DNA of 64,000 nt from Acetobacterium woodii DSM 1030 (GTDB taxonomy: Bacteria; Bacillota; Clostridia; Eubacteriales; Eubacteriaceae). The notes under the pieces are model-generated. The model was not told the DNA's origin. It did not search any database and saw only the letters and a program-made list of their open reading frames with translations. Each line of letters begins with the position of its first letter. The stretch's first letter is position 1. Below are positions 43,723 to 52,508 of this stretch, one piece after another. A program made the translations under genes and the position numbers. The stretch spans positions 3,151,732-3,215,731 of the forward strand of contig NC_016894.1 in NCBI RefSeq assembly GCF_000247605.1, written 5' to 3'.

Positions 43723-45189
43723 ATGGCAGATCAAGCAACCAATAATGAAAAAACAATTAAAAGGGATAAATTAACGCGCGATCTTTATGTCCTCCCCAAT
43801 TTCGGGGGTGCAACCTTCAAGGGATATTTTGATGGATATCTAGCGATGCTCTTAACTGATATCTATATGATCCCGTTAATTTTATCTGGGATATTAGAGA
43901 TGGTAAAAACGTTAGTAGAATTTGCGTTTGCCCCAATATTTGGCGCTTTTCTCGATCGTGTCACGTTGAGAAAAGGAAAATATTGGCAATGGATCATCAT
44001 TGGATCAATCGGCGCTGCGGCAACATACATGATATTGTTCGCTTTGCCGGCACTTACATCAGCCCCTGAAAAATTAGGTTTCTTTGTCTTTGTATTAAGT
44101 ATCATCCTTGCTGTTTTTCTATCGATTGTAAATGTAACCGTTGTCTCTCTTTATCCCCGACTGGCACCTGATCCAAAAACAAGAACTCAGTTAGCAGTTG
44201 CCCAAAAAATTGGTCGCGATGGTGGGAAAACCTTATGGGGATATGTTGCCCCCGCTCTTTTGATCCTTTTAACCGCCAAAGTTGGTTCGGAAGCCGGTGG
44301 CTGGGCAACAACCGGGTTAATCCTTGGAACATTTGGAGTCGTCTGTTATCTTGCTTTTGCTACAGTTTTACGAGGAACTTCCATGGAACAGGATGCAATT
44401 GCTGCCAAAACAGCCGCGACTACACAACGCAAACCCAAAATACCCTTAAAAACTGTTATCAAAGGATTGCTGACAAATCGGGCCCTTTTAGTCATGTTTT
44501 TATTTATGACAGTCTATAAAACGTTCTACTTTTTCCAAGTTATGAGCGCAACATACTTTTTTAAATATGTTGCCAAAGACTTCGGATCTTTGGGACTATT
44601 TATGCTGGCGTTTAACCTCAGCGCCGTTGTCGGTGTAATTTGCGGATTGTTTTGGCTGAAAATATTCAAGGATTCTAAAAAAGCGTTTGTATCAGGGGGG
44701 ATGGTTCAAATAATCATATTACTTATCGCCACCCTGACGTTTAGCAATTTAACAACCGGAATGTTCATCGCCGTTATTTCATGTGCAAGCTTTTTCGGAG
44801 GTATTCTTGAAGCCTATATTATGCCAATGTTTGCGGCGGCGGCTGATTATGGGGCTTGGAAAACGGGCGAAAGAACCGACGGTTTAAGCATGTCCATGTT
44901 TTCGGTATCCGTTCGTGTCGGATTGACATTGTCTACCTTTATCAGAACAGCGTTATTAGCATCAGCAGGGTATAATGCGGCAACGTATGTAAATGGAGTG
45001 GAACCTTCACAGGATGTTATTAGTACTCTTATTAATTTACAAACCGTCTTACCACTTGTTTTAGCCATTGTTTCAATTGGACTCGTTGCCGTACTTTATC
45101 CCTTAAACGATAAAAAACTGGCACGAATTAAAGAAGAAATTGAAGCCGGCCGAGTTGGCGAAAACGCCGATATGAGTATTCTGAATTAA
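43723..45189 (+). CDS. MFS transporter, GPH (sugar/cation symporter)-like
   Basis: A 488-residue carrier with about twelve transmembrane segments of the glycoside-pentoside-hexuronide (GPH) branch. GPH-like features are NFGGATFKGYFDGYLAMLLTDIY at the N-terminus, PIFGAFLDRVTLRKGKYWQWI in the first cytoplasmic loop, and ADYGAWKTGERTDGLSMSMFS in the eleventh-helix region, where DYGxWxTGxR is the GPH signature. Its AAAGGAGAATAAC ribosome site is strong. The next gene, a URO-D family protein 60 bp on, suggests uptake of a methylated or aromatic compound rather than sugar. The substrate remains unknown. Confidence 0.85.
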   Translation: MADQATNNEKTIKRDKLTRDLYVLPNFGGATFKGYFDGYLAMLLTDIYMIPLILSGILEMVKTLVEFAFAPIFGAFLDRVTLRKGKYWQWIIIGSIGAAATYMILFALPALTSAPEKLGFFVFVLSIILAVFLSIVNVTVVSLYPRLAPDPKTRTQLAVAQKIGRDGGKTLWGYVAPALLILLTAKVGSEAGGWATTGLILGTFGVVCYLAFATVLRGTSMEQDAIAAKTAATTQRKPKIPLKTVIKGLLTNRALLVMFLFMTVYKTFYFFQVMSATYFFKYVAKDFGSLGLFMLAFNLSAVVGVICGLFWLKIFKDSKKAFVSGGMVQIIILLIATLTFSNLTTGMFIAVISCASFFGGILEAYIMPMFAAAADYGAWKTGERTDGLSMSMFSVSVRVGLTLSTFIRTALLASAGYNAATYVNGVEPSQDVISTLINLQTVLPLVLAIVSIGLVAVLYPLNDKKLARIKEEIEAGRVGENADMSILN

Positions 45190-45249
45190 ATATTTTTATT
45201 CATTCAAACTTAACCATTAAAAAATAAATAATACCAAGGAGATTATCGA

Positions 45250-46413
45250 TTGAATAAGCAAGAAATAAGTAACGCATCACAAGAAAAAAACCAGAATTTT
45301 ATTGATGTATATGAAGGAAATCTACCTAAAAGAATTCCCATCTCGATTGAAATTGACGGTGCTGCCAGTATCGAGTACGCCGGAATGAATTTAATAACGG
45401 CTCAATACAGTGCCGATCAAATAATTGAAGCAATGGAGTTTACAAACGAATTGTTTGATACTGACCTTGTCGTCGGTTTTTCATCCCGCTTACCCTCGTT
45501 TTATAAAATGCTTGGCGCCAGGAATTACGTGATGGGCGGCGATGGATTTATGCAACACCCTGATGTTCATGGTATTGAACCCGATGAGTATGATGAGTTA
45601 ATCAGTGATCCCATTAAAGTATGTTGGGAAAAAGTATTGCCAAAATTTTATGACGAATTAGCAAAACCAGCCCCTGAAAATATGATCGCACTCATGAAAA
45701 TGCAAATGTCAAAGGATCTTATCATGGGAAAAGTGGGGCCTGCCATGAGACGTATTGCCGGAAAACATGGTAAAGTTACCGAAAAATTTAAGGTTAAACG
45801 AACCCGAGCACCGTTTGATTTACTTGCCGATACCTTTAGATCTTTTACCGGAATAAGTTCGGATATCAGAAGATATCCAACCAAGGTTTTGGATGCCTGC
45901 GAAGCATTATTACCGCTGGCTTTAAAGATGGGCATGCCAACAACGGAACCGGCCAAAAAAACCCGGGTTGGAATCTCACTACATATGGCGCCTTATATGA
46001 GAGAAAAAGATTTTGAAAAGTTCTGGTGGCCCACTTTTAAACAAATGGTTGAAAGCATTGTCGCTTCAGGATATGGTGTATCGATGTTTTGCGAAGAAGA
46101 CTGGATGCGGTTTATCGATTATTTGTACGAACTCCCCGCCGGTTGCGAAATGCAATTTGAACATGGTGATCCGCAATTTATAAAAAATAAAATCGGTGAC
46201 AAGCATATCATTCAAGGTCTCTTTCCCTTATCATTATTGAGATATGGTACGACTCAGGAAGTTGAAGCGAAAGCCAAAGAATATATGGATATCTTGGCAC
46301 CGGGCGGAAATTATATTTTTGGTGTCGATAAATCAATTCTAAGAGCCAGCGATTTACAAATCGAAAATCTGCAAGCCTTAATAAAATGTATTAAAGAATA
46401 TGGTACTTACTAA
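45250..46413 (+). CDS. Uroporphyrinogen decarboxylase family protein (URO-D/methyltransferase-like)
   Basis: A 387-residue protein of the URO-D superfamily (PKRIPISIEIDGAASIEYAG, YVMGGDGFMQHPDVHG, FWWPTFKQMVESIVASG, MFCEEDW). URO-D-like proteins in acetogens often act as corrinoid-dependent methyltransferases (MtaA/CmuA type). Here, however, the expected HxC zinc motif is not clear; the nearest is EHGDPQFIK. The start is TTG 45250, preceded by AAGGAG. Followed within 25 bp by a 48-residue ORF, and preceded by the MFS gene, it may demethylate or otherwise process an imported compound. True coproporphyrin or heme synthesis is not indicated by the context. Confidence 0.72.
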   Translation: MNKQEISNASQEKNQNFIDVYEGNLPKRIPISIEIDGAASIEYAGMNLITAQYSADQIIEAMEFTNELFDTDLVVGFSSRLPSFYKMLGARNYVMGGDGFMQHPDVHGIEPDEYDELISDPIKVCWEKVLPKFYDELAKPAPENMIALMKMQMSKDLIMGKVGPAMRRIAGKHGKVTEKFKVKRTRAPFDLLADTFRSFTGISSDIRRYPTKVLDACEALLPLALKMGMPTTEPAKKTRVGISLHMAPYMREKDFEKFWWPTFKQMVESIVASGYGVSMFCEEDWMRFIDYLYELPAGCEMQFEHGDPQFIKNKIGDKHIIQGLFPLSLLRYGTTQEVEAKAKEYMDILAPGGNYIFGVDKSILRASDLQIENLQALIKCIKEYGTY

Positions 46414-46435
46414 ACAATTAAAAGGAGATTTCAAA

Positions 46436-46582
46436 ATGGAGTTAAAATCAGAATATTATAAAACATTAGAAGAGAATTTGGAAAAATATGATATCCCGGC
46501 TGAAGCAATTGAAGCGGCAAAAGAAAGTATTCAAGGACCAGAAGAAGCTTTAATGGGTTTATTGTCTTTTTTAATAACGTAA
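46436..46582 (+). CDS. Small acidic protein of unknown function
   Basis: A 48-residue frame (MELKSEYYKTLEENLEKYDI...LMGLLSFLIT) with AAAAGGAGATTTCAAA before ATG 46436. It is acidic and helical-looking and ends in a hydrophobic tail. It follows the URO-D gene by 22 bp and so may be translated with it. Not recognised as any known family; it could be a shortened corrinoid-protein N-terminus, but the sequence is too short to judge. Confidence 0.55.
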   Translation: MELKSEYYKTLEENLEKYDIPAEAIEAAKESIQGPEEALMGLLSFLIT

Positions 46583-46734
46583 AATACTGAAAATGAATTT
46601 TATTTTCACTATTAGGCAACGTTAAATTCACTCTGCTCGATTCTTATAATTGATGACCACAAAGCTATCAGTTATCTCGATTTTGGATCTTTAAACTTAA
46701 TGCCCTCGAAATCCAAGTAAAAAAGGTGTTTTTA

Positions 46735-47370
46735 TTAAATCAAAAATTTTATCTCGGAAGCATCAATACGATTATACAAAATCAAAGACTCATCCAAGGC
46801 CTTTTCGACTATCTTTTGATCGACTTTAAATAGCCTCGGGGCAATACATGAGATGGTATCCACAAGTTCTTGAATGGGAAGATTTAATTCCTTTGAGTAA
46901 TAACGAAGCATTAATTCATGTCGAGCTCCAAATTCAGCAACGATATATGATTTAAGTGTTTCTTGATGCAAGCTAATTGTATTTTCATCCAGAATTCTTT
47001 GATAGACTGCAGCTACCCGGTCATATAACATTTCAAAGCTGGAATTGGCAATGACAAAATGAGCATTATGTTTATCAATCAAAATATTATTGTAATATAT
47101 TCTCAAACTCGTAATTTGACGGAGTAAAAAACTATCAAGCTTATCACCTATTTCAGCATCGATAAAACTTAAAATGTTGTCAATATATTCTGTATAGATC
47201 TGATTAACAATATTTTCTTTTTTTATAAAATGATAGTTTATTAAACCAACGGGCACATTTGCATGCTCAGAAATTAACCGAATCGTCGTTTTTTGATACC
47301 CTAACTCATAAAACAATTTTTTAGCTGTCAGAAAAATATTTTGTTTTGTTTCTATTCCGTTAATATACAT
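46735..47370 (-). CDS. TetR/AcrR family transcriptional regulator
   Basis: A 211-residue regulator with an N-terminal TetR HTH: FLTAKKLFYELGYQKTTIRLISEHANVPVGLINYHFIKKENI. The C-terminal ligand-binding domain is variable and no ligand can be inferred. It is transcribed convergently toward the URO-D gene and away from the YciI gene. It probably controls the MFS/URO-D genes; CATATTAATACTAAC, close to its ribosome site, resembles a sequence upstream of the MFS gene. The start at 47370 has GGAGGGAAAC upstream. Confidence 0.85.
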   Translation of the reverse strand: MYINGIETKQNIFLTAKKLFYELGYQKTTIRLISEHANVPVGLINYHFIKKENIVNQIYTEYIDNILSFIDAEIGDKLDSFLLRQITSLRIYYNNILIDKHNAHFVIANSSFEMLYDRVAAVYQRILDENTISLHQETLKSYIVAEFGARHELMLRYYSKELNLPIQELVDTISCIAPRLFKVDQKIVEKALDESLILYNRIDASEIKFLI

Positions 47371-47594
47371 GCGTGTTTCCCTCCTAGCATATTAATACTA
47401 ACATTTTGCCGAAAAAAGTCAATATTTAATTCCCTTCCTGTCTGATCTTCCCAAAGGAATGGGCTTATTAAATATTGGCTTTGTTTGTCTGCCCGATATT
47501 TATCATCCCCGCTTACGTATTGTTGAAATAATATGGAATTTTGTGTATCATATTTATATCCTAAATAAGCAGGAGTTTGAAAGGAGAAAAAACA

Positions 47595-47891
47595 ATGAAA
47601 TATTATGTATTAGAAGGCACCTTTGTAAAAAACCTCCCTGATAAAAGCGAGTTGCAAAAAGCGATTGATGAACATCTTGAGTATTTAAAAAAAGGATTTA
47701 ATGATGGCTCAATCCTCGTATCGGGCCCCAAAATCGAAACAGGTGGTGGCATTATTGTTGTGAAATGTGAGGATATCAACAAATTTTGCAGTGATGATCC
47801 ACTGGTAAAAGCAGGCATTCAGGAATATCGAATTTCAGAATTTAAACTACATGATTGTCAGAGCTATCTTAAAGATTGGTTTGAGCAGTAA
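47595..47891 (+). CDS. YciI family protein
   Basis: A 98-residue YciI/YCII-like protein: MKYYVLEGTFVKNLPDKSELQKAI, HLEYLKKGFNDGSILVSGPK and DDPLVKAGIQEYRISEF. Family members have a ferredoxin-like alpha/beta fold and unknown function. ATG 47595 is chosen since the internal AAAGGAGAAAAAACA site lies just before it; the longer frame from 47577 spans that site. Divergent from the TetR gene. It lies near the tRNA genes and marks the end of the preceding gene block. Confidence 0.8.
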   Translation: MKYYVLEGTFVKNLPDKSELQKAIDEHLEYLKKGFNDGSILVSGPKIETGGGIIVVKCEDINKFCSDDPLVKAGIQEYRISEFKLHDCQSYLKDWFEQ

Positions 47892-48160
47892 AAATTATTG
47901 GTTGTTTAGCAAAAGTTGTGAAAGCTCGGGTTTTAGGAAAGATTTACTGGAGTAAGCTCCAAGCGCCAAAGAATAAAAGGCGATTTACCAAAGAAGATGA
48001 TCCGATAAGCGCATATGAATGGCTTTTTGGCCCAATTTGCGGAAAGAAAACGCGAGCGAAAACAGGACCTCATAGAAAACGATGATAATCTAACCGATGG
48101 TCAAAAACGGCTGGCTGTCCATAACGCACCGTAAATGGCCGGTATTTTAAAAATAGGCAT

Positions 48161-48185
48161 AAAAAAAAGACCCGCTAAACGGCTC
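48161..48185 (-). terminator. Intrinsic terminator after the tRNA pair
   Basis: Minus-strand CCG-TTTAG-CGG stem with a further pair outside and a run of eight T (48161-48168), about 20 bp after tRNA-Lys. Within the gap 47892-48160 I see no convincing gene; a 39-residue frame at 48015-48134 is unsupported. Confidence 0.55.
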
Positions 48186-48201
48186 TACTATGTGCTATTT
48201 C

Positions 48202-48278
48202 TGGTGCTCCCTCAGGGATTCGAACCCTGGACACCCTGATTAAGAGTCAGGTGCTCTAGCCAACTGAGCTAAGGGAGC
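48202..48278 (-). tRNA. tRNA-Lys (anticodon CTT)
   Basis: Minus-strand cloverleaf with encoded CCA: acceptor GCTCCCT pairs with AGGGAGC, D-arm CTCAGTTGGCTAGAG, anticodon loop CTCTTAA (CTT at 34-36) on stem CCTGA/TCAGG, and T-arm GGGTTCGAATCCC. It is 5 bp from tRNA-Leu on the same strand. Confidence 0.96.
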
Positions 48279-48283
48279 AAAAG

Positions 48284-48371
48284 TGGTGCCGAAGGCGGGA
48301 CTCGAACCCGCACGTGATCACTCACAACGGATTTTGAGTCCGTCACGTCTGCCAATTCCATCACTTCGGCA
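48284..48371 (-). tRNA. tRNA-Leu (anticodon CAA)
   Basis: Minus-strand class II tRNA with encoded CCA: acceptor GCCGAAG/CTTCGGC, anticodon loop CTCAAAA (CAA) on stem ACGGA/TCCGT, long variable arm, and T-arm CGGGTTCGAGTCCCG. It lies upstream of tRNA-Lys. Fragments of its 5' half are repeated in the following DNA. Confidence 0.95.
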
Positions 48372-48606
48372 TAAAAAAACTTTACTAAATTGTAGAAATA
48401 TTACTCCTAATCCAAAAGAGACAACTAAGTGATTCACACCAAATCGAAGATTTGGGTTCTCTACTTATGCCAATTCCATCATTTTGGCGTAAAAAAACTT
48501 TATTAAATTGTAGAAATACTGCTCCTAATCCAAAAGAGACAACTAAGTGATTCACACCAAATCGAAGATTTGGTTCTTTACTTATGCCAATTCCATCACT
48601 TCGACA
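48371..48606. repeat. Two tandem ~118-bp repeats ending in tRNA-Leu 5' fragments
   Basis: Units 48371-48489 and 48490-48606 are nearly identical (TAAAAAAACTTTA..., AAAGAGACAACTAAGTGATT...) and each ends in TATGCCAATTCCATCA, the same sequence as the last 20 or so bases of the tRNA-Leu gene on the plus strand. The repeats therefore contain decayed copies of the tRNA 5' end. Only the unit next to the functional gene keeps the complete tRNA. The arrangement looks like repeated duplication at a tRNA attachment site. Confidence 0.8.
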
Positions 48607-48706
48607 TAAAAAAATTAATACGTTGTATCTCTCAGGACACTGTCATAAATAATAACACATCACAAAAAAAAAATCAATCTTTTTTATCTAATTTTTTTTA
48701 ATTGAC
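48571..48706. repeat. Left boundary direct repeat of the tRNA-linked island
   Basis: This segment, including TTCTTTACTTATGCC, a tRNA-Leu fragment, GGACACTGTCATAA and AATAACACATCACAAAAAA, is repeated in the same orientation at 52473-52613. Most positions match, with small indels in the A/T runs. The two copies enclose the P-type ATPase gene and transposase remnants, so they look like the two ends of an integrated segment. The gap 48707-49196 shows no gene. Confidence 0.7.
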
Positions 48707-49196
48707 AAATATGTCACTCAAATTTCTAATTTCTGATATTGTTACGACATTTCACTATTTTCGAGAGCGTTAACTTGAAAATAGTCTTTGGGTGATGCAG
48801 TTTCACGAATTATCAGAGTTCATGAATAATTCGGGTTAAATGTTTTAAAAGGTGACAGTTTTTACCAACAAGCTGCTTAATTTACACATCCATCTTTCAG
48901 TTAGCCTTGTTTGTTTTTTAATACTTGGGTATAAAATAATATAAACAAACTATTGAAGTTATTTTATTCGAATGAAAAGTGACTTAAAGAGAACTACTAA
49001 TTATTATAAACTCTACTATATTGCTCCCAAAAGTATGATTTTATTTTCATTTTTTTAAATATTTTCTTTTAATATGTTACATCTGCTTTTTTAAGGCCAT
49101 AACATAACTAATAGTCACCAATTTGGGAGTGATATCGTAAAATTGCAGTCCCAATTTGCAAGGAAATCGGATAAAATAAAAAAGGATTGCTTAATT

Positions 49197-49424
49197 ATGA
49201 AAAAAACATATAGTACCGAAGAGCAATTAGAAGAGTTAAAACTGATCACTGAAGTCAAAGCTCGAGCTGCATCTGATCAGTTAGGTATTAAGTTAGACAC
49301 ATTGTCTACTTTGATTAGTAAATCCCAAAAAGATAAGCCTGGATCTACTAAAGAACCTACTAATATCCTACATCTCAAGCAGCCAGAGTCGTTGGCCCGT
49401 GACCCGCCTCTGTTGCACACTTAA
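49197..49424 (+). pseudogene. IS3-family transposase OrfA-like remnant
   Basis: A 75-residue frame beginning MKKTYSTEEQLEELKLITEVK and continuing ASDQLGIKLDTLSTLISKSQK looks like the HTH_Tnp_1 N-terminus of IS3-family OrfA proteins (MKKTYSTE...GIK..TL..WI pattern). It then loses similarity and stops at 49424. No OrfB catalytic part is present. It sits inside the acquired island between the boundary repeats. Confidence 0.55.
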
Positions 49425-49492
49425 TGTCAGCGAATCAAGTTATTAGAAACATCTACAGTTTAAAAACAAACCAGATAAACATTCAGATCTTT

Positions 49493-49647
49493 TAACACAA
49501 ATCTATGAATAATGAAGTGATTAATTTGTATGCTCTTACGCTTTTTGATCCTAGTTTGCTGTTGAAATACAGTTGAACCATCTGGTTCTTAAATTCATCC
49601 GGATAACTTCTTCTTGGTCTTTTAATCCTTTGGCAGGTCTCCTTTTT
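49493..49647 (-). pseudogene. Second transposase (IS3-like OrfA) fragment, opposite strand
   Basis: A minus-strand frame without a start codon reads RIKRPRRSYPDEFKNQMVQLY, which closely resembles the N-terminus of IS3-type OrfA proteins (RRSYTEEFKNQMVQLY), and then diverges until a stop at 49493. It is a decayed transposase, about 50 residues long, facing the other remnant. Confidence 0.6.
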
Positions 49648-49808
49648 TTATTATACCTGTCTACAATTTTGTTGCCCAGTTTTTTGAAATCTATCTAAAC
49701 CCTCCTACTATGTGTTGTAGTGTTATTTGTCCTCAAAAAATATCGCCGTCGGTCAGCACTCTTTCTTTCTTATTTGTGCTAACGCATAGCGGCAAAATGG
49801 AGATTATT

Positions 49809-52271
49809 ATGAAACATAATACGAAACAATCTAATATCCCTGAAACGAATCCGGATTCAAAGGACGATTTAAAATCCCTTTCTATGCCGGAAGTAGAAAA
49901 AAAATTGGAATCTTCGCCAGACGGTCTCAGTCAGGCTGAAGCGGAAAAGCGCCTAACCCAATACGGACCTAACGAGATTGAAGAAAAAAGTATCAACCCT
50001 CTACTAAAATTCCTCACCTATTTTTGGGGCCCTATCCCATGGATGATTGAAGCAGCCGCGATCCTTTCCGCGGTGGCCCAACACTGGCCTGATTTTATCA
50101 TCATCCTCATTTTACTTCTAGCCAACGCTGTGGTCGGATTCTTGGAAGAACACCAGGCAGGTAACGCGATCGCAGCCCTGAAGGCACAATTGGCTATCAA
50201 AGCCCGGGTGAAACGCGATGGAAAATGGGTCACTCCTGAGGCGCGTGAACTGGTGCCGGGAGACGTCATACGCTTACGCATGGGCGACATTGTGCCAGCG
50301 GATGCTCGCCTGTTGGAGAATGATTCGGTGGAAGTCGATCAGTCTGCATTGACGGGCGAATCTTTACCTGTTACACGAAAAACCGGAGAGGCGGTCTTCT
50401 CAGGTTCAATCATCCGCCGAGGTGAAATTGACGCAATGGTCTATGCCACAGGTGTAAATACCTACTTTGGCAAGACTGCGCAGTTGGTCCAGGAGGCGCA
50501 CACCGTCAGCCATTTCCAGCGCGCGGTAATGAAAATTGGAAATTTTCTGATCGTCCTCGCGGCGGCTCTGATAGCGGTAATGATAATCGTATCGATTATC
50601 CGCCACGACCCGATTCTCAACACGTTACAGTTCGCTCTGGTGTTGACCGTGGCCGCGATCCCCGTCGCTATGCCGACGGTACTGGCGGTGACGATGGCAG
50701 TCGGTGCAAGCCTGCTAGCCAAGAAAAAAGCGATTGTTAGTAAGCTATCCGCCATCGAAGAATTGGCCGGCGTGGACATTTTGTGCTCGGACAAAACCGG
50801 TACCCTGACCCAGAACAAGTTGACGCTGGGCGACCCGTTCAGCGTGAAAAATGTTACCCCTGATCAAGTCATCCTTAACGCCGCACTGGCATCGCGTGCG
50901 GAGAATAACGACACCATTGATCTGGCCGTTCTGGGCGGTCTGAAAAATGATCTGGCCTTGAAAGATTATCAAGTCGTTCATTTTCAGCCGTTTGACCCGG
51001 TACATAAGCGCACCGAAGCCGACGTCAAGGACTCTAACGGAAATAAATTCAAGGTGACCAAGGGCGCACCACAAGTAATACTAGAGCTCTCGGATAATGT
51101 TGAACAGGTAAAGTCTGACGTCGATAAAGCAGTTAACGGTTTTGCGGCGCGTGGTTTTCGCTCGCTTGGCGTAGCACGCACTGATGAAGAGAACAAATGG
51201 CAGTTTCTAGGCGTATTGCCCCTATTTGATCCGCCACGGGAAGATGCTAAAGCTACCATCGCAACCGCGTACCAAATGGGCGTAAAAGTCAAGATGGTTA
51301 CTGGTGATCAAGTAGCCATCGCCCGGGAAACCGCAAAGAAATTGGGGCTTGGCACTAATATTCTTGATGCCGGTAACCTGGGTGACTCCAAAACGAAAGA
51401 GACGGCTGCAATAGCCGAGTCAATTGAAGAAGCAGACGGCTTTGCTCAGGTATTCCCTGAACACAAGTTTCACATCGTAGATGTCCTGCAAAAACGCGAC
51501 CATATTGTCGGCATGACGGGCGATGGAGTGAACGACGCACCCGCTCTGAAAAAAGCCGACTGCGGTATCGCCGTTTCGGGTGCGACGGATGCAGCGCGCG
51601 CTGCGGCTTCCATCGTACTGATGACGCCCGGCTTGACAGTGATTATTGATGCAATTAAAGAAAGCCGAAAAATAGTCCAGCGGATGAATAGCTATGCGAT
51701 CTACCGCGTCGCCGAAACACTTCGTGTGCTGCTGTTCATGACGCTGTCAATTCTGATTTTCAACTTTTATCCAGTGACCACAGTGATGATCGTGATGCTA
51801 GCGTTACTCAATGACGGTGCCATCCTGTCCATCGCGTATGACAACGTTCATTATAAAAAACAGCCTGAAGTGTGGAACATGCGCATGGTGATCGGGATCG
51901 CCTCTGTACTGGGCGTCGTTGGTCCAATAGCCACGTTTGGACTTTTTTATATCGGCCTGCGCGTCTTCCATCTCGACCATACACACATTCAGACGTTGAT
52001 ATATTTGATGCTGTCCGTGGCAGGGCATCTAACGATCTTCCTGACGCGTACCCGAGGATCTCTTTGGTCCATACCTCCCGCAAAAATTCTACTATTTGCG
52101 GTGCTCGGCACACAAACGCTAGCAACGTTGATTGCGGTGTATGGACTGTTTATGACACCCCTCGGCTGGAGCCTAGCAGGTTTCGTATGGGGCTATGCTA
52201 TTGTGTGGGCTCTTGTGACTGACCGAATAAAACTGCTCGCATATCGGATTCTTGACCATGCTAAAGCTTGA
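49809..52271 (+). CDS. Plasma-membrane proton P-type ATPase (type IIIA)
   Basis: An 820-residue P-type ATPase: N-terminal cytoplasmic part, transmembrane pairs near 70-110 and 245-300, A-domain ALTGES, phosphorylation motif DKTGTLTQNKL (Asp about 343), nucleotide-binding KGAP, hinge TGDGVNDAPALKKAD, and final transmembrane bundle. Transport-site helix VAAIPVAMPTVLAV and the short C-terminus match H+-ATPases of the plasma-membrane type, known in fungi, plants and some bacteria and archaea. The start ATG 49809 with TGGAG is preferred to 49710. The gene is visibly richer in GC than its neighbours, and it lies between transposase remnants and duplicated tRNA pieces, so horizontal transfer is likely. 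Confidence 0.9.
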   Translation: MKHNTKQSNIPETNPDSKDDLKSLSMPEVEKKLESSPDGLSQAEAEKRLTQYGPNEIEEKSINPLLKFLTYFWGPIPWMIEAAAILSAVAQHWPDFIIILILLLANAVVGFLEEHQAGNAIAALKAQLAIKARVKRDGKWVTPEARELVPGDVIRLRMGDIVPADARLLENDSVEVDQSALTGESLPVTRKTGEAVFSGSIIRRGEIDAMVYATGVNTYFGKTAQLVQEAHTVSHFQRAVMKIGNFLIVLAAALIAVMIIVSIIRHDPILNTLQFALVLTVAAIPVAMPTVLAVTMAVGASLLAKKKAIVSKLSAIEELAGVDILCSDKTGTLTQNKLTLGDPFSVKNVTPDQVILNAALASRAENNDTIDLAVLGGLKNDLALKDYQVVHFQPFDPVHKRTEADVKDSNGNKFKVTKGAPQVILELSDNVEQVKSDVDKAVNGFAARGFRSLGVARTDEENKWQFLGVLPLFDPPREDAKATIATAYQMGVKVKMVTGDQVAIARETAKKLGLGTNILDAGNLGDSKTKETAAIAESIEEADGFAQVFPEHKFHIVDVLQKRDHIVGMTGDGVNDAPALKKADCGIAVSGATDAARAAASIVLMTPGLTVIIDAIKESRKIVQRMNSYAIYRVAETLRVLLFMTLSILIFNFYPVTTVMIVMLALLNDGAILSIAYDNVHYKKQPEVWNMRMVIGIASVLGVVGPIATFGLFYIGLRVFHLDHTHIQTLIYLMLSVAGHLTIFLTRTRGSLWSIPPAKILLFAVLGTQTLATLIAVYGLFMTPLGWSLAGFVWGYAIVWALVTDRIKLLAYRILDHAKA

Positions 52272-52372
52272 TTTTCAAGAATTATATTTACCATAGAAAA
52301 TTTAAAACAGTTTTAAAAAATATTTGGTCTCGAATTGATTCCAACAATGAAGATAGCAAACAAAAATGAAAA

Positions 52373-52410
52373 AAACCGCTTTGCAGATAGTTCTGCAAAG
52401 CGGTTTTTGT
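52373..52410 (+). terminator. Strong intrinsic terminator after the P-type ATPase
   Basis: AACCGCTTTGCAGA-TAGT-TCTGCAAAGCGGTT with a T-run on the plus strand and an A-run ahead of it, about 100 bp after the ATPase stop. It can work in both directions. Confidence 0.88.
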
Positions 52411-52423
52411 GATTCTCAATTTG

Positions 52424-52508
52424 TGCTCCCTCAGGGATTCGAACCTGCACGTGATCACTCACAACAGATTTTGAGTTCTCTACTTATCTCAATTCCATCA
52501 CTTCGGCA
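52424..52508 (-). pseudogene. Chimeric pseudo-tRNA (tRNA-Lys 3' end joined to tRNA-Leu)
   Basis: The plus-strand order is the 22 bases of the tRNA-Lys 3' end (TGCTCCCTCAGGGATTCGAACC) shortened here at the T-arm, then the tRNA-Leu body from TGCACGTGATCACTCACAAC to TTCCATCACTTCGGCA. The acceptor arms no longer pair and the anticodon stem is damaged, so it cannot be a working tRNA. The joint falls in the T-arm GGTTCGA sequence shared by both parents, which points to recombination. It marks the right end of the island. Confidence 0.8.

Noticed and set aside
48015-48134. 39-residue frame MNGFLAQFAERKRE... before the tRNA genes
   Set aside because: No ribosome binding site, not recognised, and too short to separate from chance.
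48371-48606. Tandem repeats considered as a CRISPR array
   Set aside because: Only two long units (about 118 bp) with no short repeat-spacer pattern; they are tRNA-derived duplications.
50462-51292. Several minus-strand frames opposite the P-type ATPase (118, 109 and 102 residues)
   Set aside because: All are shadows of the higher-GC ATPase coding sequence.
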